Shown in pieces: positions 1-11,083 of a DNA stretch of 64,000 nt. Below the pieces are notes generated by a model. The model was not told the DNA's origin. It worked only from the letters and a program-made list of their open reading frames with translations, and searched no databases. The translations under genes were made by a program, and so were the position numbers. Every line of letters begins with the position of its first letter. Positions within the stretch are counted from its first letter, which is position 1. This DNA is from Maribacter_C sp047345145. GTDB taxonomy: Bacteria; Bacteroidota; Bacteroidia; Flavobacteriales; Flavobacteriaceae. The DNA is taken from positions 248,001 to 312,000 of the forward strand of contig NZ_JBLFER010000004.1 of the NCBI RefSeq assembly GCF_047345145.1, written 5' to 3'.

Positions 1-3000
1 GTATATCAGTATACCCCATCTATTGTAAATTTCAAGCGTATTATTTGAGCGTAGATCAAGACCTGTTATGATCAGGTAGTCGTGAGCACCGTCACCATTT
101 GGAGTGACCACGTTAAATACCTCAACATCTTCAAGCGCCAGTGGTGGGTCAGGGTCTAAATAATCTGGAGTCCCGTCAAAGTCGGTATCATCATTAGCGT
201 AATCTCCGTCTCCATTAATATCTTCATCTATGGTATTAATTTCATCATCGTCATCATCGATATCACGATAATCTGGTTCATTATCACCATCTGTATTTGG
301 CAAATCGTTTAAGGGGTCATCGATTTCGTCATTGACATCGATATCGATTTGGTCAGTACCTTCAAAACTATCATCGAGTCCATCATTATCTTTATCTGAA
401 CCGATAAAGACTACATCTGGAATACCGTCATGGTTGGCATCATTTCCTTCAATACTATCAGGGACGTTATCATTGTCTGAATCTGTATCTAAGTAATCGG
501 GGAGGTCTTCGCCATCTGTATTTACAGGAATTATTCCGATATTTCCTCCAGTTTCGTAAGCGTCATCAACACCATTGTTATTTGTGTCATCTAAACTTGG
601 CGAAATATATCCAGGTGTGGTTTGGGCCTCTACATTATCGGGAATACCATCATCATCACTATCAATATCCAAATAATCAGGATTCGCGTCGCCGTCTGAG
701 TTTGTAGGGTTCGTTGATGGGTCATTATCTCCATCTTCATTTAAATCTTCAAAGCTATCCAGGATACCATCATCATCACTGTCCAAATCAATTACCCTGT
801 CATCCGCAGAATCTCTGAAGTCTACATCTCCGCCCGTATTTGCATCGTTATCCAAATCTGGTAAGATTACCGGTGCCGTTAAAGGGTCATCGATTGTACC
901 GCCAACATCGGTATAATCGGGAGTAGCATCGGTAGCATCATCCAAACCATCATTATCCGCGTCATTACCTGTCAAGGTTATGCCTGCCTCTTCGGTGTCG
1001 TTTCCACTTTCATTATCAGAATCAGTATCAATATAATCAGGAGTATCCATTCCATCGGTGTTCGTTGGAATGATTCCCGTTGGATAGGCCGTGTCAAATC
1101 CGTTGGCGTTCACCACTCCATTTGGAGCGATATAACCAACCGTAGTCTGAGCTTCAACATTATCAGGAATTCCATCATTATCAGCGTCCAAATCAATATA
1201 ATCCCAAACACCATCATTGTCAGTATCGGTCGGATCTGTTGAAGGGTCATTGTCACCGTCGTTGTCTATATCTTCTACATCATCTGGAATACCATCGTTA
1301 TCATCATCCATATCAACATCATCGGGTATACCGTCATTGTCATTGTCGGGCGCATCCCTAAAGTCAACATCACCACCTGTTGTAGCATCATCATCATTGT
1401 CTGGAGCGATTATAGGAGCTGTCAACAAGTTGTCAATTGTTCCTCCGGCATCTGAATAATCGACAGTCGTATCAGTCGCATCGTCTAAACCATCATTATC
1501 TACATCATTTCCACTTAGTGTAAGTGCCATCTCTACGGTATCATCACCGCCTTCATTATCAGAATTTATGTCTAGGTAATCAGGATTATCTTGTGAATCC
1601 GTATTTGTTGGTGTTAGTCCATTTGGATATGCTGTATCAACTCCATTGCTATCAACCGTTCCATCTGGAGGAAGATAACCAATGGTTGTCTGCGCTTCAA
1701 CATTATCTGGAATACCATCGCCGTCAGCATCTAAGTCAACATAATTAGGAATTATGTCTATATCATCAATACTCTCTCCAATAGCGTAATTCACCATTCC
1801 AGTATCTGGATCTGATTGCACACTATCCGGAATACCATCGGCACCAACGGATCCGAGTATTCTCCCGAGACTATGAGTTTGACCATGACCCGCTTCAACC
1901 ACGTCCAATACGCCGTCATTATCACTATCTAAATCAATAGGGTTAGGATAACCGTCTTCATCGCTATCCAAAACATAAATCTCTGGATTTATATAATTCG
2001 TCGTACACCTGAAATCGAGATTATGCTCTCTACCTGAAGCTGCAACTGCGGGGACAATAGTGGTAATACCCGCTCTAAATCGAATTTCAGAACGGTTTTC
2101 ATAATTTATGCCAAAATTGGCCTGCGGATTGGTATTTCCTGCACCGGGGTATTCGTTTGTTCCGCCCGTAGCAACAATCCAAGGAAATTCATACGAAACT
2201 GATAAATCACTAGGATTTGATATGATATAGTTGGTTGGGTTTTCAACATAAATCTCCTCACTATAATCCACATTTCCGTCAGTATCGTTGACATTGATGA
2301 AGAACTTTGAAACTATAACCGGCGTTGTTCCTCCTGAGTTAACAAACTGTATTCTGTATTCTATATATCCCTCTTTACCAACATTTGATATATCAAAGGC
2401 GGTTCTAGGACGAAACGCCTGAGCTTCTGCGGAGTTATTGTCAATATCAGCAACAGATGCGTTAAAGGTTTCAACAATAGTTACCAAGGCATCGGAGCCT
2501 GCTGTAACATTTGGAAAACGATACACTGCCCCTTGCATCAAGGCTGTGCCTGACTCCAAGATAGGTGCAGTACTAAAATCAAGAATGGTCTCGCCCGTAC
2601 AATCCGGTTGCGTATTACCTATTATCACATTCAATTCTTCCGAATCGAGTATGCCGTCATTATCGTCATCTAAGTCAATAGCATCAGCAATGCCATCGGT
2701 ATCGGTGTCTAAGCGATCATCTTGGGCATCTCTAAAATCGACATCTCCGCCCGAATTGGCATCCTTATCGGTATCCAATAAAATGATAGCGCCAGCAAGT
2801 GGATCGTCTATAGTTCCGCCGACATCCGAATAATTAGGTGTTGCATCGGTGGCATCATCGAGTCCATCATTGTCAGAATCAATATTCAAAAGCGTTATTT
2901 GCGCTTCTAAAGTATCTGTTCCCCCTTCGTTATCAGAATCAACATCTAAATAATCTGGATCATCGGTAGTATCAGTATTTGTCGGATTGAGGCCTCCTAA

Positions 3001-6000
3001 ATAGGAAGAATTTACACCATCATTTGCCAAATAAGTAGCAACATCATCGGCGGTTGGAGCAACATAACCCAAGGTTGTTTGGGCCTCAACATTGTCGGGA
3101 ATACCATCCCCATCACTATCTAAATCCAAGAAATCGGGTATCGTATCAATATCATCAGAGCTTTCTGATATTGAATACGTCACTGTTGCTCCCTGAGAAT
3201 CATCAGATTCTATACTGTTAAACAAACCATTGGCACCAAAATCCGCGGATGATCCATCGATTTGTCCATCGTTATCAGCATCCACCTCTGAATGACCTGC
3301 TTCAATAATATCTAAAATTCCATCATTATCGGTATCTAAATCTGTTGAATTTGGAACTCCATCACCATCTGCATCACATTCGACAATTGCTATACCGTAA
3401 TCGATGTTTGCTAGATTATCCCCTAAAATGCTATCGTTATAATAAAAATATAAGTCTCCTGTGGCTGTAGAAATTGGCAAACTTCCTATTACAAGAGGGT
3501 CTACAGGCCCTACTAGTTCATCAATTCCGTTTTCATAAGTGCCGTTTGAATTCGTATCTACAATAGCATAAAAAACATAGAATCCTCCATTGGTCAGACC
3601 ACCGCTTCCGGCAGACGAACCAGCATTGTAGGTAAAATCAGAATTATATACCGCCGTAAGACCATTAAACACAACTCCCCCTTCAGTAGTATTGGTCAAA
3701 TAAATATTAATATTTTCTCCTGCAAATGGACCATCTATCGCAACTCCTGATAAAATACCTGAAGATGATACATTTTCTATATTGAAGTTATATTTGATTC
3801 CGGCCTCCAAAACCGTATTGGCATTTTGTAAAGCATTCGTATTAGAGAGAAGGTTCTGACCTGCACTAATGGGAGGGCAAGTGTTTTCGCTACTATCTAA
3901 AATACCATCATTGTCATCGTCTAAATCTACAGAATCAGAAACACCGTCATTATCAGTATCCAAGCTATCGTCTAAAGCGTCTCTAAAATCAACATCACCA
4001 GCCGATGTAGCATCGCTATCAGAATCTGGTAGTGCGATTGGTGCGTTTAAAGGATTGTCTATGGTTCCGCCTACATCAGAATAATCAGATGTTGCATCAG
4101 TGGCATCATCGAGCCCGTCATTATCAGAATCGGTATTTAGCAAAGTTATTTGCGCTTCCGTAGTATCAGTACCTCCCTCATTATCTGAATCAATATCTAA
4201 GTAATCTGGATTATCTTGTGTATCGGTATTGGTAGGTGTTAATCCACCCAAATAGGCTGAATTCACACCATTGTTTGCTAAATAGGTTGCTGCATCATCT
4301 GAATTTGGTGGAACATAACCAATTGTAGTTTGTGCCTCAACATTGTCAGGTAATCCATCATTATCACTATCTAAATCGCGATGATCTGTTAAACCATCAT
4401 TATCACTATCAGAGATACAATAAATAGGTTGAGTAAACCGTGTTGATGAATCTGATGGATATTCAAAGTTCAGTTCAATTCTACTGACTTGTCTTTCAAA
4501 ATAGAAAACTATTGATCCTAGCATATCTTCGGCTGGATTGTTACCATCTACGTCAATTGCATCTGCTACAAAAAGATTTCCGGTTTGTGTAATGATTGAT
4601 CCTAAAGATGCAACTCCTTCAAAAGTAAGATCGTACAACACATTATTTTCATCGAACACGTTAATTGTACACCGCGTATTATTATCAAAATCGGCCATCT
4701 TGAAAAAAACATGCGATATTGGGGTACTATATTCGGAAGTAAGGGTACCGGACTGTCCGGAGTCACCTCTTAATCGAATACTATGACCGTTGAGACCCGC
4801 ATCATAACCAAATATTTCAACATTGTCAGGGTTATTTAAGGTATAGGTCAAATCAGTACCAACAAGATTATATGTTGAGTTTACAACATTATTTCCTATA
4901 CCCACGGTATTGTCAATATCAGTATTTTCACATCCCTCAACAACATCTAAAATACCATCATTATCATCATCTAAATCATCAATATCAGACACCCCATCCC
5001 CATCTAAATCTGGACCCAAAGGTTGCATGGACAACGTGAAACTTCCTGCGGAGCTAATAGCAAATGCATCTACAGAGATGTAGTAGGTATTTCCTGCCAC
5101 AAGATTCGAAGCAGCAAGCGTAATATCATCATCTGGAAGGTTCCATCTTGCGCTAGCTATCTCGGTAGTACCGTCGGATTGCCAAAGTGCCAATTGCGAA
5201 AATTGTTGTGTTCCTTTTGCCCCTCCGATGTCTAGTGTAATTTCCATTCGTTCGCCACCAACTGGAGCGGTGAAGCTGAACCAGCGATTTATTGTCGGGC
5301 CACCGTTCCAATTAGATCCGGCACTTCGATCCGGGGAAGCTCCGTAAGTGCTATAAATTGCATCTGGCGTACTACTATGTAAATACCCCGTAATGTCTTC
5401 AGCGCCTTCATAGAAATCATAATCGACCCTGTCTTGAAGACACAAGTTGAAGGTTCCAGCCGAACTAGTCGCTACGCCATCCACCGAAATATAATACGTA
5501 TTGCCCGGTACCAGATTTGGCCAACCCATATCAATATTGTCATTTTGGGACCAAAAACGCTCGCTAGTTACCTCGGTAACTCCGTCAGCTTCCCATAGTG
5601 CCATCAGAGCATATCGCTGGGCAGTACCACCACTTCTATTTACTACAATATGAATTTCCCCTGTTGTCGGAGCGACAAATTGAAACCATCTATTTGATAC
5701 AGGTCCACTGCCCCATTCGGTGCCCGGATTTAAATCTGCTGAGGCACCTCGTGTATCGTATCCTCCTGAAGGAGAACAATTATTTATAAAACTAGTGATG
5801 TTCCTGGCACCCTCATAAAAATCGTAATCAACTTGATCTTGAATGCACATGGTAAAGGTACCAGCAGAACTTGAGGCTTGGGCATCAACCGAAATAAAGT
5901 ATTCGTTACCAGGTACTAAACCTATATGACCAATATCAATATCACCATTCTGTAGATGCCAACGTTCACTTCGAATTTCAGTTAGGCCGTCGGCTTCCCA

Positions 6001-7998
6001 AAGTGCCATTTTAGAATACCTTTGCGTGCCTTTGACGCCTTGTACGTCAACTACTATATGAATTTGCCCGGTTGTAGGGGCTGTGAATTTAAACCATCTG
6101 TTGTAACCTGGTCCTCCACCCCAATCGCTTCCTGCGTTTCTATCTGGTGTTGCACCACGCGTATCGTATTGGGCATCGGGTGAACAAGAGTTCATAAATG
6201 ACGTTATGTCTATGGCACCTTCATAAAAATCATAATCCACCTCATCTTGCAGACAGAGGGTAAATGTGCCAACAGAACTCGCCCCCAAGACATCAACTGA
6301 AATGTAGTAGGTATTGCCTGGGGTCAACCCGACATAACCCAAATCGGTATCTTCATTTTGATAAGCATACTGTTCACTCTTTATTTCGGTTGTGCCATCT
6401 GACTCCCATAAAGCAATCTGGGTATAGCGTTGTGCGCCCTTAGTACCACCTCGATCTACAACAACATTGATTTCACCAGAAGGAGGGGCAGTGAATCTAA
6501 ACCAACGATTATGAAGAGGGCCGCTATTGTTCCAATTGCTTCCTGCATTTCTGTCAGGAGTAGCACCTACAGTACTGAATTGTTCATCAGCAGAACAACT
6601 GTTGATTAAGGAGGTCACATCATGAGCCCCTTCATAAAAATCATAATCATACAGCGCATCTAAGCAAAGTGCAAAAGTTTCGGTTGTAGTGACGTATCTG
6701 TTATCAACTGAAACGTAATAGGTATTTCCTGCTGTAAGACTTAAATACTGCATTGAGAGGTCATCATCAGGATCCACATAAGATGTACAGGCTAATTCGG
6801 TTGTACCATCGGTATCCCATAAAGCCATATAAGCATGTCTCAATGTTCCTTGTGCTCCTCCACTATCAAGATTAACTTCGATTCTTCCGGTAGAAGGTGC
6901 TGTGAACTGGAACCAAGTATTATGTTCCACAGGAGCGGGCCAGCATGACCCGGTGTTCCTGTCAAAAGTATTACCTAAAGTGGTAAATGCTTCATCCGCG
7001 GAACAACTCCCAATCAAAGAAGTTATATTGGTAGCCCCCTCATAATAATCATTTGTAGGCTGATCACTTAAACATAAGGTGAAATCATCAGGCTCATTTA
7101 TATAAGTATTGTCAACGGATATATAGTATATATTTCCAGTAATTAGACCAGTCGCCAACATAGAAATGTCATCATAATCGCTACCTATACGGTAGCTATT
7201 ACAGGATACTTCCGTGATGCCGTCAGCTTCCCAAAGTGCCATATATGCCGTTCTCAACATTCCTTTTACACCTCCCCGATCCAACTTCACTTCAATAGTT
7301 CCAGTTGATGGGGCAGTAACTGCAAACCAAACATTTCGATAAGGTCCAGGACCTACAACATTTGGCCAACAAGAAGCAGCGTTGCGATCACGTGTCGCTG
7401 CCAAAGTACTGAATTCGGCATCTGCTGAACAACCGTTCATGTGCGCATCGATATTCGTCGCGCCTTCCAAATAGTCATTTGTTGCCTGATCACTTAGACA
7501 TAAGGTAAAGTCATCGTTAACAGTGGTATATCTTCTATCTACAGAAATATGATAGGTTCCACCCGAAGTTAATCCCGAATATAATAGAGATATATCATCA
7601 TGTGCATCAACAAAGGTACTACAGGCAAGTTCAGTTACGCAATCGGCATCCCATAAAGTCATGTAGGCAAATCGTAAATCCCCCTTGGTATTTCCCCGAT
7701 CCATGTTAACCTGAATAGTGCCCGTTGCCGTTGCCACAAAACTAAACCAAACATTTGCATTCGGACCATCTGCCCAACAAGAACCTGCGTTCAAATCAGG
7801 GGTTGCGTTCAAAGTTGTATATGCCGCATCTGAAGAACAGTTGTTTATAAGGCCAGTAAGGTCAATAGGGTTTGAAAAATCATCATTTGAAGGTACCTGA
7901 GAAAAAGAGAAATTAACAAAACACAAAAGAACCGCAAAAGCAAACAAGCTTAAGCGTTTATAAAACGAGGGATATTGGTTAGTGTTTGGCAGAAACAT
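1..7998 (-). CDS. Giant T9SS-secreted adhesin, 3' end beyond window
   Basis: The frame reads open from an ATG at 7998 to base 1 (2666 codons) and leaves the window without a stop. The N-terminus is a signal peptide ending near SFSQ. Residues ~36-993 hold seven modules of ~135 residues, each with a WF.F.AP..G and a later YYISVD motif, resembling PPC-like beta-sandwiches. Residues ~993-2620 are acidic thrombospondin type 3-like calcium-binding repeats (DxDxDG). They alternate with beta-rich inserts. The last visible part begins a gliding-motility-associated C-terminal domain (VTPNGDG, then IYNRWGILIY), the type B T9SS signal. It follows a PorP/SprF gene by 72 bp, in keeping with the known pairing of type B cargo with SprF-like partners. 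Inference: a surface-anchored or released adhesin, possibly for gliding or attachment. SprB orthology is not claimed. I translated by eye, so a missed frameshift is possible. Confidence 0.85.
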   Translation of the reverse strand, partial: MFLPNTNQYPSFYKRLSLFAFAVLLCFVNFSFSQVPSNDDFSNPIDLTGLINNCSSDAAYTTLNATPDLNAGSCWADGPNANVWFSFVATATGTIQVNMDRGNTKGDLRFAYMTLWDADCVTELACSTFVDAHDDISLLYSGLTSGGTYHISVDRRYTTVNDDFTLCLSDQATNDYLEGATNIDAHMNGCSADAEFSTLAATRDRNAASCWPNVVGPGPYRNVWFAVTAPSTGTIEVKLDRGGVKGMLRTAYMALWEADGITEVSCNSYRIGSDYDDISMLATGLITGNIYYISVDNTYINEPDDFTLCLSDQPTNDYYEGATNITSLIGSCSADEAFTTLGNTFDRNTGSCWPAPVEHNTWFQFTAPSTGRIEVNLDSGGAQGTLRHAYMALWDTDGTTELACTSYVDPDDDLSMQYLSLTAGNTYYVSVDNRYVTTTETFALCLDALYDYDFYEGAHDVTSLINSCSADEQFSTVGATPDRNAGSNWNNSGPLHNRWFRFTAPPSGEINVVVDRGGTKGAQRYTQIALWESDGTTEIKSEQYAYQNEDTDLGYVGLTPGNTYYISVDVLGASSVGTFTLCLQDEVDYDFYEGAIDITSFMNSCSPDAQYDTRGATPDRNAGSDWGGGPGYNRWFKFTAPTTGQIHIVVDVQGVKGTQRYSKMALWEADGLTEIRSERWHLQNGDIDIGHIGLVPGNEYFISVDAQASSSAGTFTMCIQDQVDYDFYEGARNITSFINNCSPSGGYDTRGASADLNPGTEWGSGPVSNRWFQFVAPTTGEIHIVVNRSGGTAQRYALMALWEADGVTEVTSERFWSQNDNIDMGWPNLVPGNTYYISVDGVATSSAGTFNLCLQDRVDYDFYEGAEDITGYLHSSTPDAIYSTYGASPDRSAGSNWNGGPTINRWFSFTAPVGGERMEITLDIGGAKGTQQFSQLALWQSDGTTEIASARWNLPDDDITLAASNLVAGNTYYISVDAFAISSAGSFTLSMQPLGPDLDGDGVSDIDDLDDDNDGILDVVEGCENTDIDNTVGIGNNVVNSTYNLVGTDLTYTLNNPDNVEIFGYDAGLNGHSIRLRGDSGQSGTLTSEYSTPISHVFFKMADFDNNTRCTINVFDENNVLYDLTFEGVASLGSIITQTGNLFVADAIDVDGNNPAEDMLGSIVFYFERQVSRIELNFEYPSDSSTRFTQPIYCISDSDNDGLTDHRDLDSDNDGLPDNVEAQTTIGYVPPNSDDAATYLANNGVNSAYLGGLTPTNTDTQDNPDYLDIDSDNEGGTDTTEAQITLLNTDSDNDGLDDATDATSDYSDVGGTIDNPLNAPIALPDSDSDATSAGDVDFRDALDDSLDTDNDGVSDSVDLDDDNDGILDSSENTCPPISAGQNLLSNTNALQNANTVLEAGIKYNFNIENVSSSGILSGVAIDGPFAGENINIYLTNTTEGGVVFNGLTAVYNSDFTYNAGSSAGSGGLTNGGFYVFYAIVDTNSNGTYENGIDELVGPVDPLVIGSLPISTATGDLYFYYNDSILGDNLANIDYGIAIVECDADGDGVPNSTDLDTDNDGILDIIEAGHSEVDADNDGQIDGSSADFGANGLFNSIESDDSQGATVTYSISESSDDIDTIPDFLDLDSDGDGIPDNVEAQTTLGYVAPTADDVATYLANDGVNSSYLGGLNPTNTDTTDDPDYLDVDSDNEGGTDTLEAQITLLNIDSDNDGLDDATDATPNYSDVGGTIDDPLAGAIILLDTDKDANSGGDVDFRDAQDDRLDTDTDGIADAIDLDDDNDGILDSEELNVIIGNTQPDCTGETILDFSTAPILESGTALMQGAVYRFPNVTAGSDALVTIVETFNASVADIDNNSAEAQAFRPRTAFDISNVGKEGYIEYRIQFVNSGGTTPVIVSKFFINVNDTDGNVDYSEEIYVENPTNYIISNPSDLSVSYEFPWIVATGGTNEYPGAGNTNPQANFGINYENRSEIRFRAGITTIVPAVAASGREHNLDFRCTTNYINPEIYVLDSDEDGYPNPIDLDSDNDGVLDVVEAGHGQTHSLGRILGSVGADGIPDSVQSDPDTGMVNYAIGESIDDIDIIPNYVDLDADGDGIPDNVEAQTTIGYLPPDGTVDSNGVDTAYPNGLTPTNTDSQDNPDYLDINSDNEGGDDTVEMALTLSGNDVDNDGLDDATDTTVDYSDAGGTIDNLLTAPIIAPDNDDDATTGGDVDFRDAPDNDNDGIPDDVDMDDDNDGIPDDVEDIDNDGDNDPSTDPTDTDNDGVWDYIDLDADNDGIPDNVEAQTTVGYIAPNGVVNANGFDTAYPTGIIPTNTDGMDTPDYIDTDSDNESGNDTEEAGITLTGNDADNDGLDDATDATPDYTDVGGTIDDPLTAPVILPDLDNDANTGGDVDFRDSADDRVIDLDSDDDGILDSFEDLNEDGDNDPSTNPTNSDGDANPDYLDIDSDDDGIPDNVEAQTTPGYISPSLDDTNNNGVDDAYETGGNIGIIPVNTDGEDLPDYLDTDSDNDNVPDSIEGNDANHDGIPDVVFIGSDKDNDGLDDSFEGTDQIDIDVNDEIDDPLNDLPNTDGDNEPDYRDIDDDDDEINTIDEDINGDGDYANDDTDFDGTPDYLDPDPPLALEDVEVFNVVTPNGDGAHDYLIITGLDLRSNNTLEIYNRWGILIY
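5020..7890 (-). repeat. Seven tandem PPC-like modules (~405-420 bp period)
   Basis: Module starts recur near 7885, 7470, 7050, 6645, 6230, 5825 and 5410. Each copy encodes a [ND]D[FY].EGA start, a central WF.F motif, an [AM]LW.[AS]DG stretch, and a C-terminal YYISVD...F.LC motif. Modules 4 to 7 look closer to each other than to modules 1 to 3, suggesting later duplication. Confidence 0.8.
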
Positions 7999-8070
7999 TG
8001 TTCTTTTTAACTACTCATACTTTTATTCATTTAGCGTTCTTAAACCTCAATATGTTCTCATTAAACTTTT

Positions 8071-9024
8071 TTAGAAAAATCTAGGTGATTTCATTTGACC
8101 TTTGGTTTTGATAAAATCATAGCGTAAAATTACCTCAAAAGAGCCATCATTAAACGCGGCATTACCTAACTCGGTAACTTCTCTATCATAGCCAAGGCCA
8201 ATTAAGAAACCTTCAGAAATATTGAATCCAAGCATCCCACTAACTGCGGCATCCCAGCGATATGCAGCTCCTAATATGAACTTATCATTAAGCATAAAAT
8301 TTGCAGATAAATCAACCTGTAAGGGAGCTCCTTGTACAACTTTTGTTAGTAAGGTTGGTTTGAACTTTAGAAAGTCATTCAAATCCCAAACATAACCAGT
8401 AATGAAATAAAAATTCATTTGTTCTTTGGCAGTTGATAAAGAGGATTCGTCAAAATGTGCTGTTTGTAAAAACCGAGGCACGGAAAGTCCGGCATAAAAA
8501 TGCTCATTATGATAATATACTCCTGCACCGAAATTTGGTGAAAATCTGTTATCAATATCAACCGCTAGTGAAGGGTCTGTAGTAAATTGATTAAGCTCAG
8601 AGAACTTAACATCTAAAAGATTACCTCCTGCTTTTAGTCCAAAGCTTAATCTTGCTTCTTTAGAGAGGTACAAAGTATATGAAAAATCAATATCAAAATT
8701 AGTTTCAGATGTAGGGCCTATTCTATCATTTACAACGGAGAGACCTAGCCCAACACCCCTATAACCCACCGGAGAATGAATATTAAATGTTTGCGTTGTA
8801 GGTGCCCCATCTAGACCAACCCATTGAGAACGGTGTAATGCACCTACACTTAAATGACCTCTAGAACCTGCATAACCAGGATTTACACTTACTGTATTGT
8901 ACATATACTGGGTATACTGGGCATCTTGTTGTGCATACAATGAAGTACCTGAGATCAATAGTAGCAAGAGAATTTTCACTAATCTCGCACTAGAAGGTAT
9001 GTCTTTTTTTATTTTAAATCTCAT
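8071..9024 (-). CDS. PorP/SprF family T9SS outer-membrane protein
   Basis: A 317-residue protein with a signal peptide ending near SLYA, followed by the family hallmark QQDAQYTQYMYNT and then NPGYAGSRG and RSQWVG. The rest alternates beta strands and ends in SPRFF, consistent with an outer-membrane barrel C-terminus. SprF-like proteins are known to be needed for secretion or surface attachment of individual type B T9SS cargo such as SprB. It starts 3 bp after the upstream adhesin stop and lies 72 bp before the giant adhesin, so the three are probably one transcript. Its cargo is most likely one or both neighbours. It is a paralogue of the protein at 29094-30050. Confidence 0.92.
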   Translation of the reverse strand: MRFKIKKDIPSSARLVKILLLLLISGTSLYAQQDAQYTQYMYNTVSVNPGYAGSRGHLSVGALHRSQWVGLDGAPTTQTFNIHSPVGYRGVGLGLSVVNDRIGPTSETNFDIDFSYTLYLSKEARLSFGLKAGGNLLDVKFSELNQFTTDPSLAVDIDNRFSPNFGAGVYYHNEHFYAGLSVPRFLQTAHFDESSLSTAKEQMNFYFITGYVWDLNDFLKFKPTLLTKVVQGAPLQVDLSANFMLNDKFILGAAYRWDAAVSGMLGFNISEGFLIGLGYDREVTELGNAAFNDGSFEVILRYDFIKTKGQMKSPRFF

Positions 9025-9027
9025 AAC

Positions 9028-11052
9028 TTATCTATTTAGGTATAAGTACCCTGATAATGATTTGGTATTGCCATTCACATCTTCGTAATCTAAAATATAG
9101 AAGTACGTACCCACTGGTAACTTGTTATCTACTTGAACTGTCACTCTACCTAGGGACGTTCCATCAAAGACATTCCCTTGAGTGTTGTAGGCATTTGTTG
9201 TATAGACTAAAACTCCCCAGCGGTTGTATATTCGAATTGTGTTAACTGGATAATTCTCTAATCCTGAAATTGTTAAGGTATCGTGGATACCATCCCCATT
9301 AGGTGTTATCACATTAAAAATCTCAATTTCTTCAGGGTCCGGACGATCTAAATAATCAGGTATGCCGTCACCGTCCTCATCATCATTTGCATAGTTACCA
9401 TCACCATTTATATCTTCATTAATGGTATCAATTTCATCATCATCATCATCGGTATCCCTATAATCTGATTCATTGTCACCATCAGTATTAGGCAAGTCAT
9501 TATAAGGGTCGTCTATTTCATCATTAACATCTAAATCAATTTGGGTATCACCTTCGTAGGCATCATCCAATCCATCTAAATCTTTATCAGACCCTATAAT
9601 TACCACATCGGGAATTCCATCTTGATTGTGATCATGACCCTCAATGTAATCCGGTACATTATCATTGTCACTATCTTCATCAAGGTAGTCTGCAATTAGG
9701 TCATTATCTGTATCAACTGGGAATACTCCTAAATTGCCATTTTCTTCATAGGCATCATCAAGACCATTGGTATTTCGGTCTTCACCACTAGGCGGAATAT
9801 ATCCATCTGTTGTTTGCGCTTCTACGTTGTCAGGAATACCATCATTATCACTATCAATATCTAAGTAATCTGGAATACCATCACTATCGGTATCGGTTGG
9901 GTTTGTTGTTGGGTCACCATCATTGTCTGCGTCTAAATCTTCAATATTATCAAGGATTCCATCATCATCAGAATCTAAGTCTATGACATCAGTAACAACA
10001 ACAGTAACCGTAGCTGTCTCACAGTTGCCAGCAGTATCGCAAATAGTATATGTGAAAGTATCAACACCTAAGAAACCAGTATTCGGTGTATAGATAACAG
10101 AATCGTCGGTAAAGTTGGTAGGAGTTCCTCCATCATTTATTGTAATTGTTCCATCTGAAGGATTTGTTGTTGTTAATGTTATTGTAGAAGGTATATCATT
10201 ATCATTATCGAGAATAGGAATATCAATTGGTGTATCTTCAGGAGTTGCCACAAAATCATCAATGGCATCAAGAATAGGAAGCACATCAATATTTACAGTG
10301 GCTGTACTACAATCGCCAAAGATGTTACAAACGGTATAGTCAAAAGAATCAGGGCCATTATAATCTGGATTAGGAATATAGGTCACGATATCATCTATAG
10401 GATTATTTGGGGTCCCATTATTATCAACGATTACGGTACCATTTGTAGGGTTTGTAGTCATTAATGAACCTTCGTCAGGCAAGTCTGAATCGTTATCATA
10501 AATATCGATTGTAACAGAAACATCCTCATCCGTAGTGACTACGTCATCAACTAAAGTTGCTGCTTCATAAATACATACTACAGTAAAACTGGGTAAATCA
10601 AAACTGTTTCCCACCTTGGTAATTGTAGCTTGATATTTAATTGGCATTTCAGTAGCAATTACTGTTGGGCGCGTTTGATCTCCAGTAACAGAAGGATTCC
10701 AAGTCAATGTAGCACTTGGAGATACATTATTTGTATTATCAGTAATATCTAGTGTTACTTCATTAAAGGGAGAATTACAGTTGGTAAGTATAAAGTAACT
10801 TGATGCATTTCTTCCGCAAATAGTACCATCGTACAAGGCAAAATAAACCCCGCGATCAGTTACTTCCAAAAAAGAGTCTGTACTGAGAACCGTACTTGTA
10901 TCTGACGCCTCATACCATCGAAAATTGGTCCTAGTTTCAGTAGGAGTGTCCGCTGGTACCCGCAAAACATGTTGGGCATTGGATACAACAATCCCCAGCA
11001 AGATAAAAACAAAGCTGAGGAATAGTTTTTTATATGTAGGGGTTACTTTCAA
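9028..11052 (-). CDS. T9SS adhesin with Ig-like and TSP3-like repeats, type B C-terminal domain
   Basis: A 674-residue secreted protein. A signal peptide ends near VSNA. A region of no clear family is followed by two tandem Ig/cadherin-like modules (residues ~165-355) with NPTNGT/NPSDGT and the sequel DSFDYT / DTFTYT. Residues ~357-585 are DxDxDG-rich, likely calcium-binding thrombospondin type 3-like repeats. The end is a gliding-motility-associated C-terminal domain (ITPNGDGIHD, IYNRWGVLVY, GTYFYILDY, final GYLYLNR), the type B T9SS signal. It starts 31 bp after the 2275-residue gene and abuts the PorP/SprF gene. Its C-terminal third closely resembles the end of the giant adhesin, so the two share a duplicated module. 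Confidence 0.9.
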   Translation of the reverse strand: MKVTPTYKKLFLSFVFILLGIVVSNAQHVLRVPADTPTETRTNFRWYEASDTSTVLSTDSFLEVTDRGVYFALYDGTICGRNASSYFILTNCNSPFNEVTLDITDNTNNVSPSATLTWNPSVTGDQTRPTVIATEMPIKYQATITKVGNSFDLPSFTVVCIYEAATLVDDVVTTDEDVSVTIDIYDNDSDLPDEGSLMTTNPTNGTVIVDNNGTPNNPIDDIVTYIPNPDYNGPDSFDYTVCNIFGDCSTATVNIDVLPILDAIDDFVATPEDTPIDIPILDNDNDIPSTITLTTTNPSDGTITINDGGTPTNFTDDSVIYTPNTGFLGVDTFTYTICDTAGNCETATVTVVVTDVIDLDSDDDGILDNIEDLDADNDGDPTTNPTDTDSDGIPDYLDIDSDNDGIPDNVEAQTTDGYIPPSGEDRNTNGLDDAYEENGNLGVFPVDTDNDLIADYLDEDSDNDNVPDYIEGHDHNQDGIPDVVIIGSDKDLDGLDDAYEGDTQIDLDVNDEIDDPYNDLPNTDGDNESDYRDTDDDDDEIDTINEDINGDGNYANDDEDGDGIPDYLDRPDPEEIEIFNVITPNGDGIHDTLTISGLENYPVNTIRIYNRWGVLVYTTNAYNTQGNVFDGTSLGRVTVQVDNKLPVGTYFYILDYEDVNGNTKSLSGYLYLNR

Positions 11053-11083
11053 TTCGATTTGGGATCGTTTTGTTTTTTGTTAT

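Noticed and set aside
10..4800. Several plus-strand open frames of 60-130 Ser/Pro-rich codons opposite the giant adhesin
   Set aside because: They mirror the DxDxDG repeats (GATGAT read in reverse as ATC/TCA) and have no independent support.
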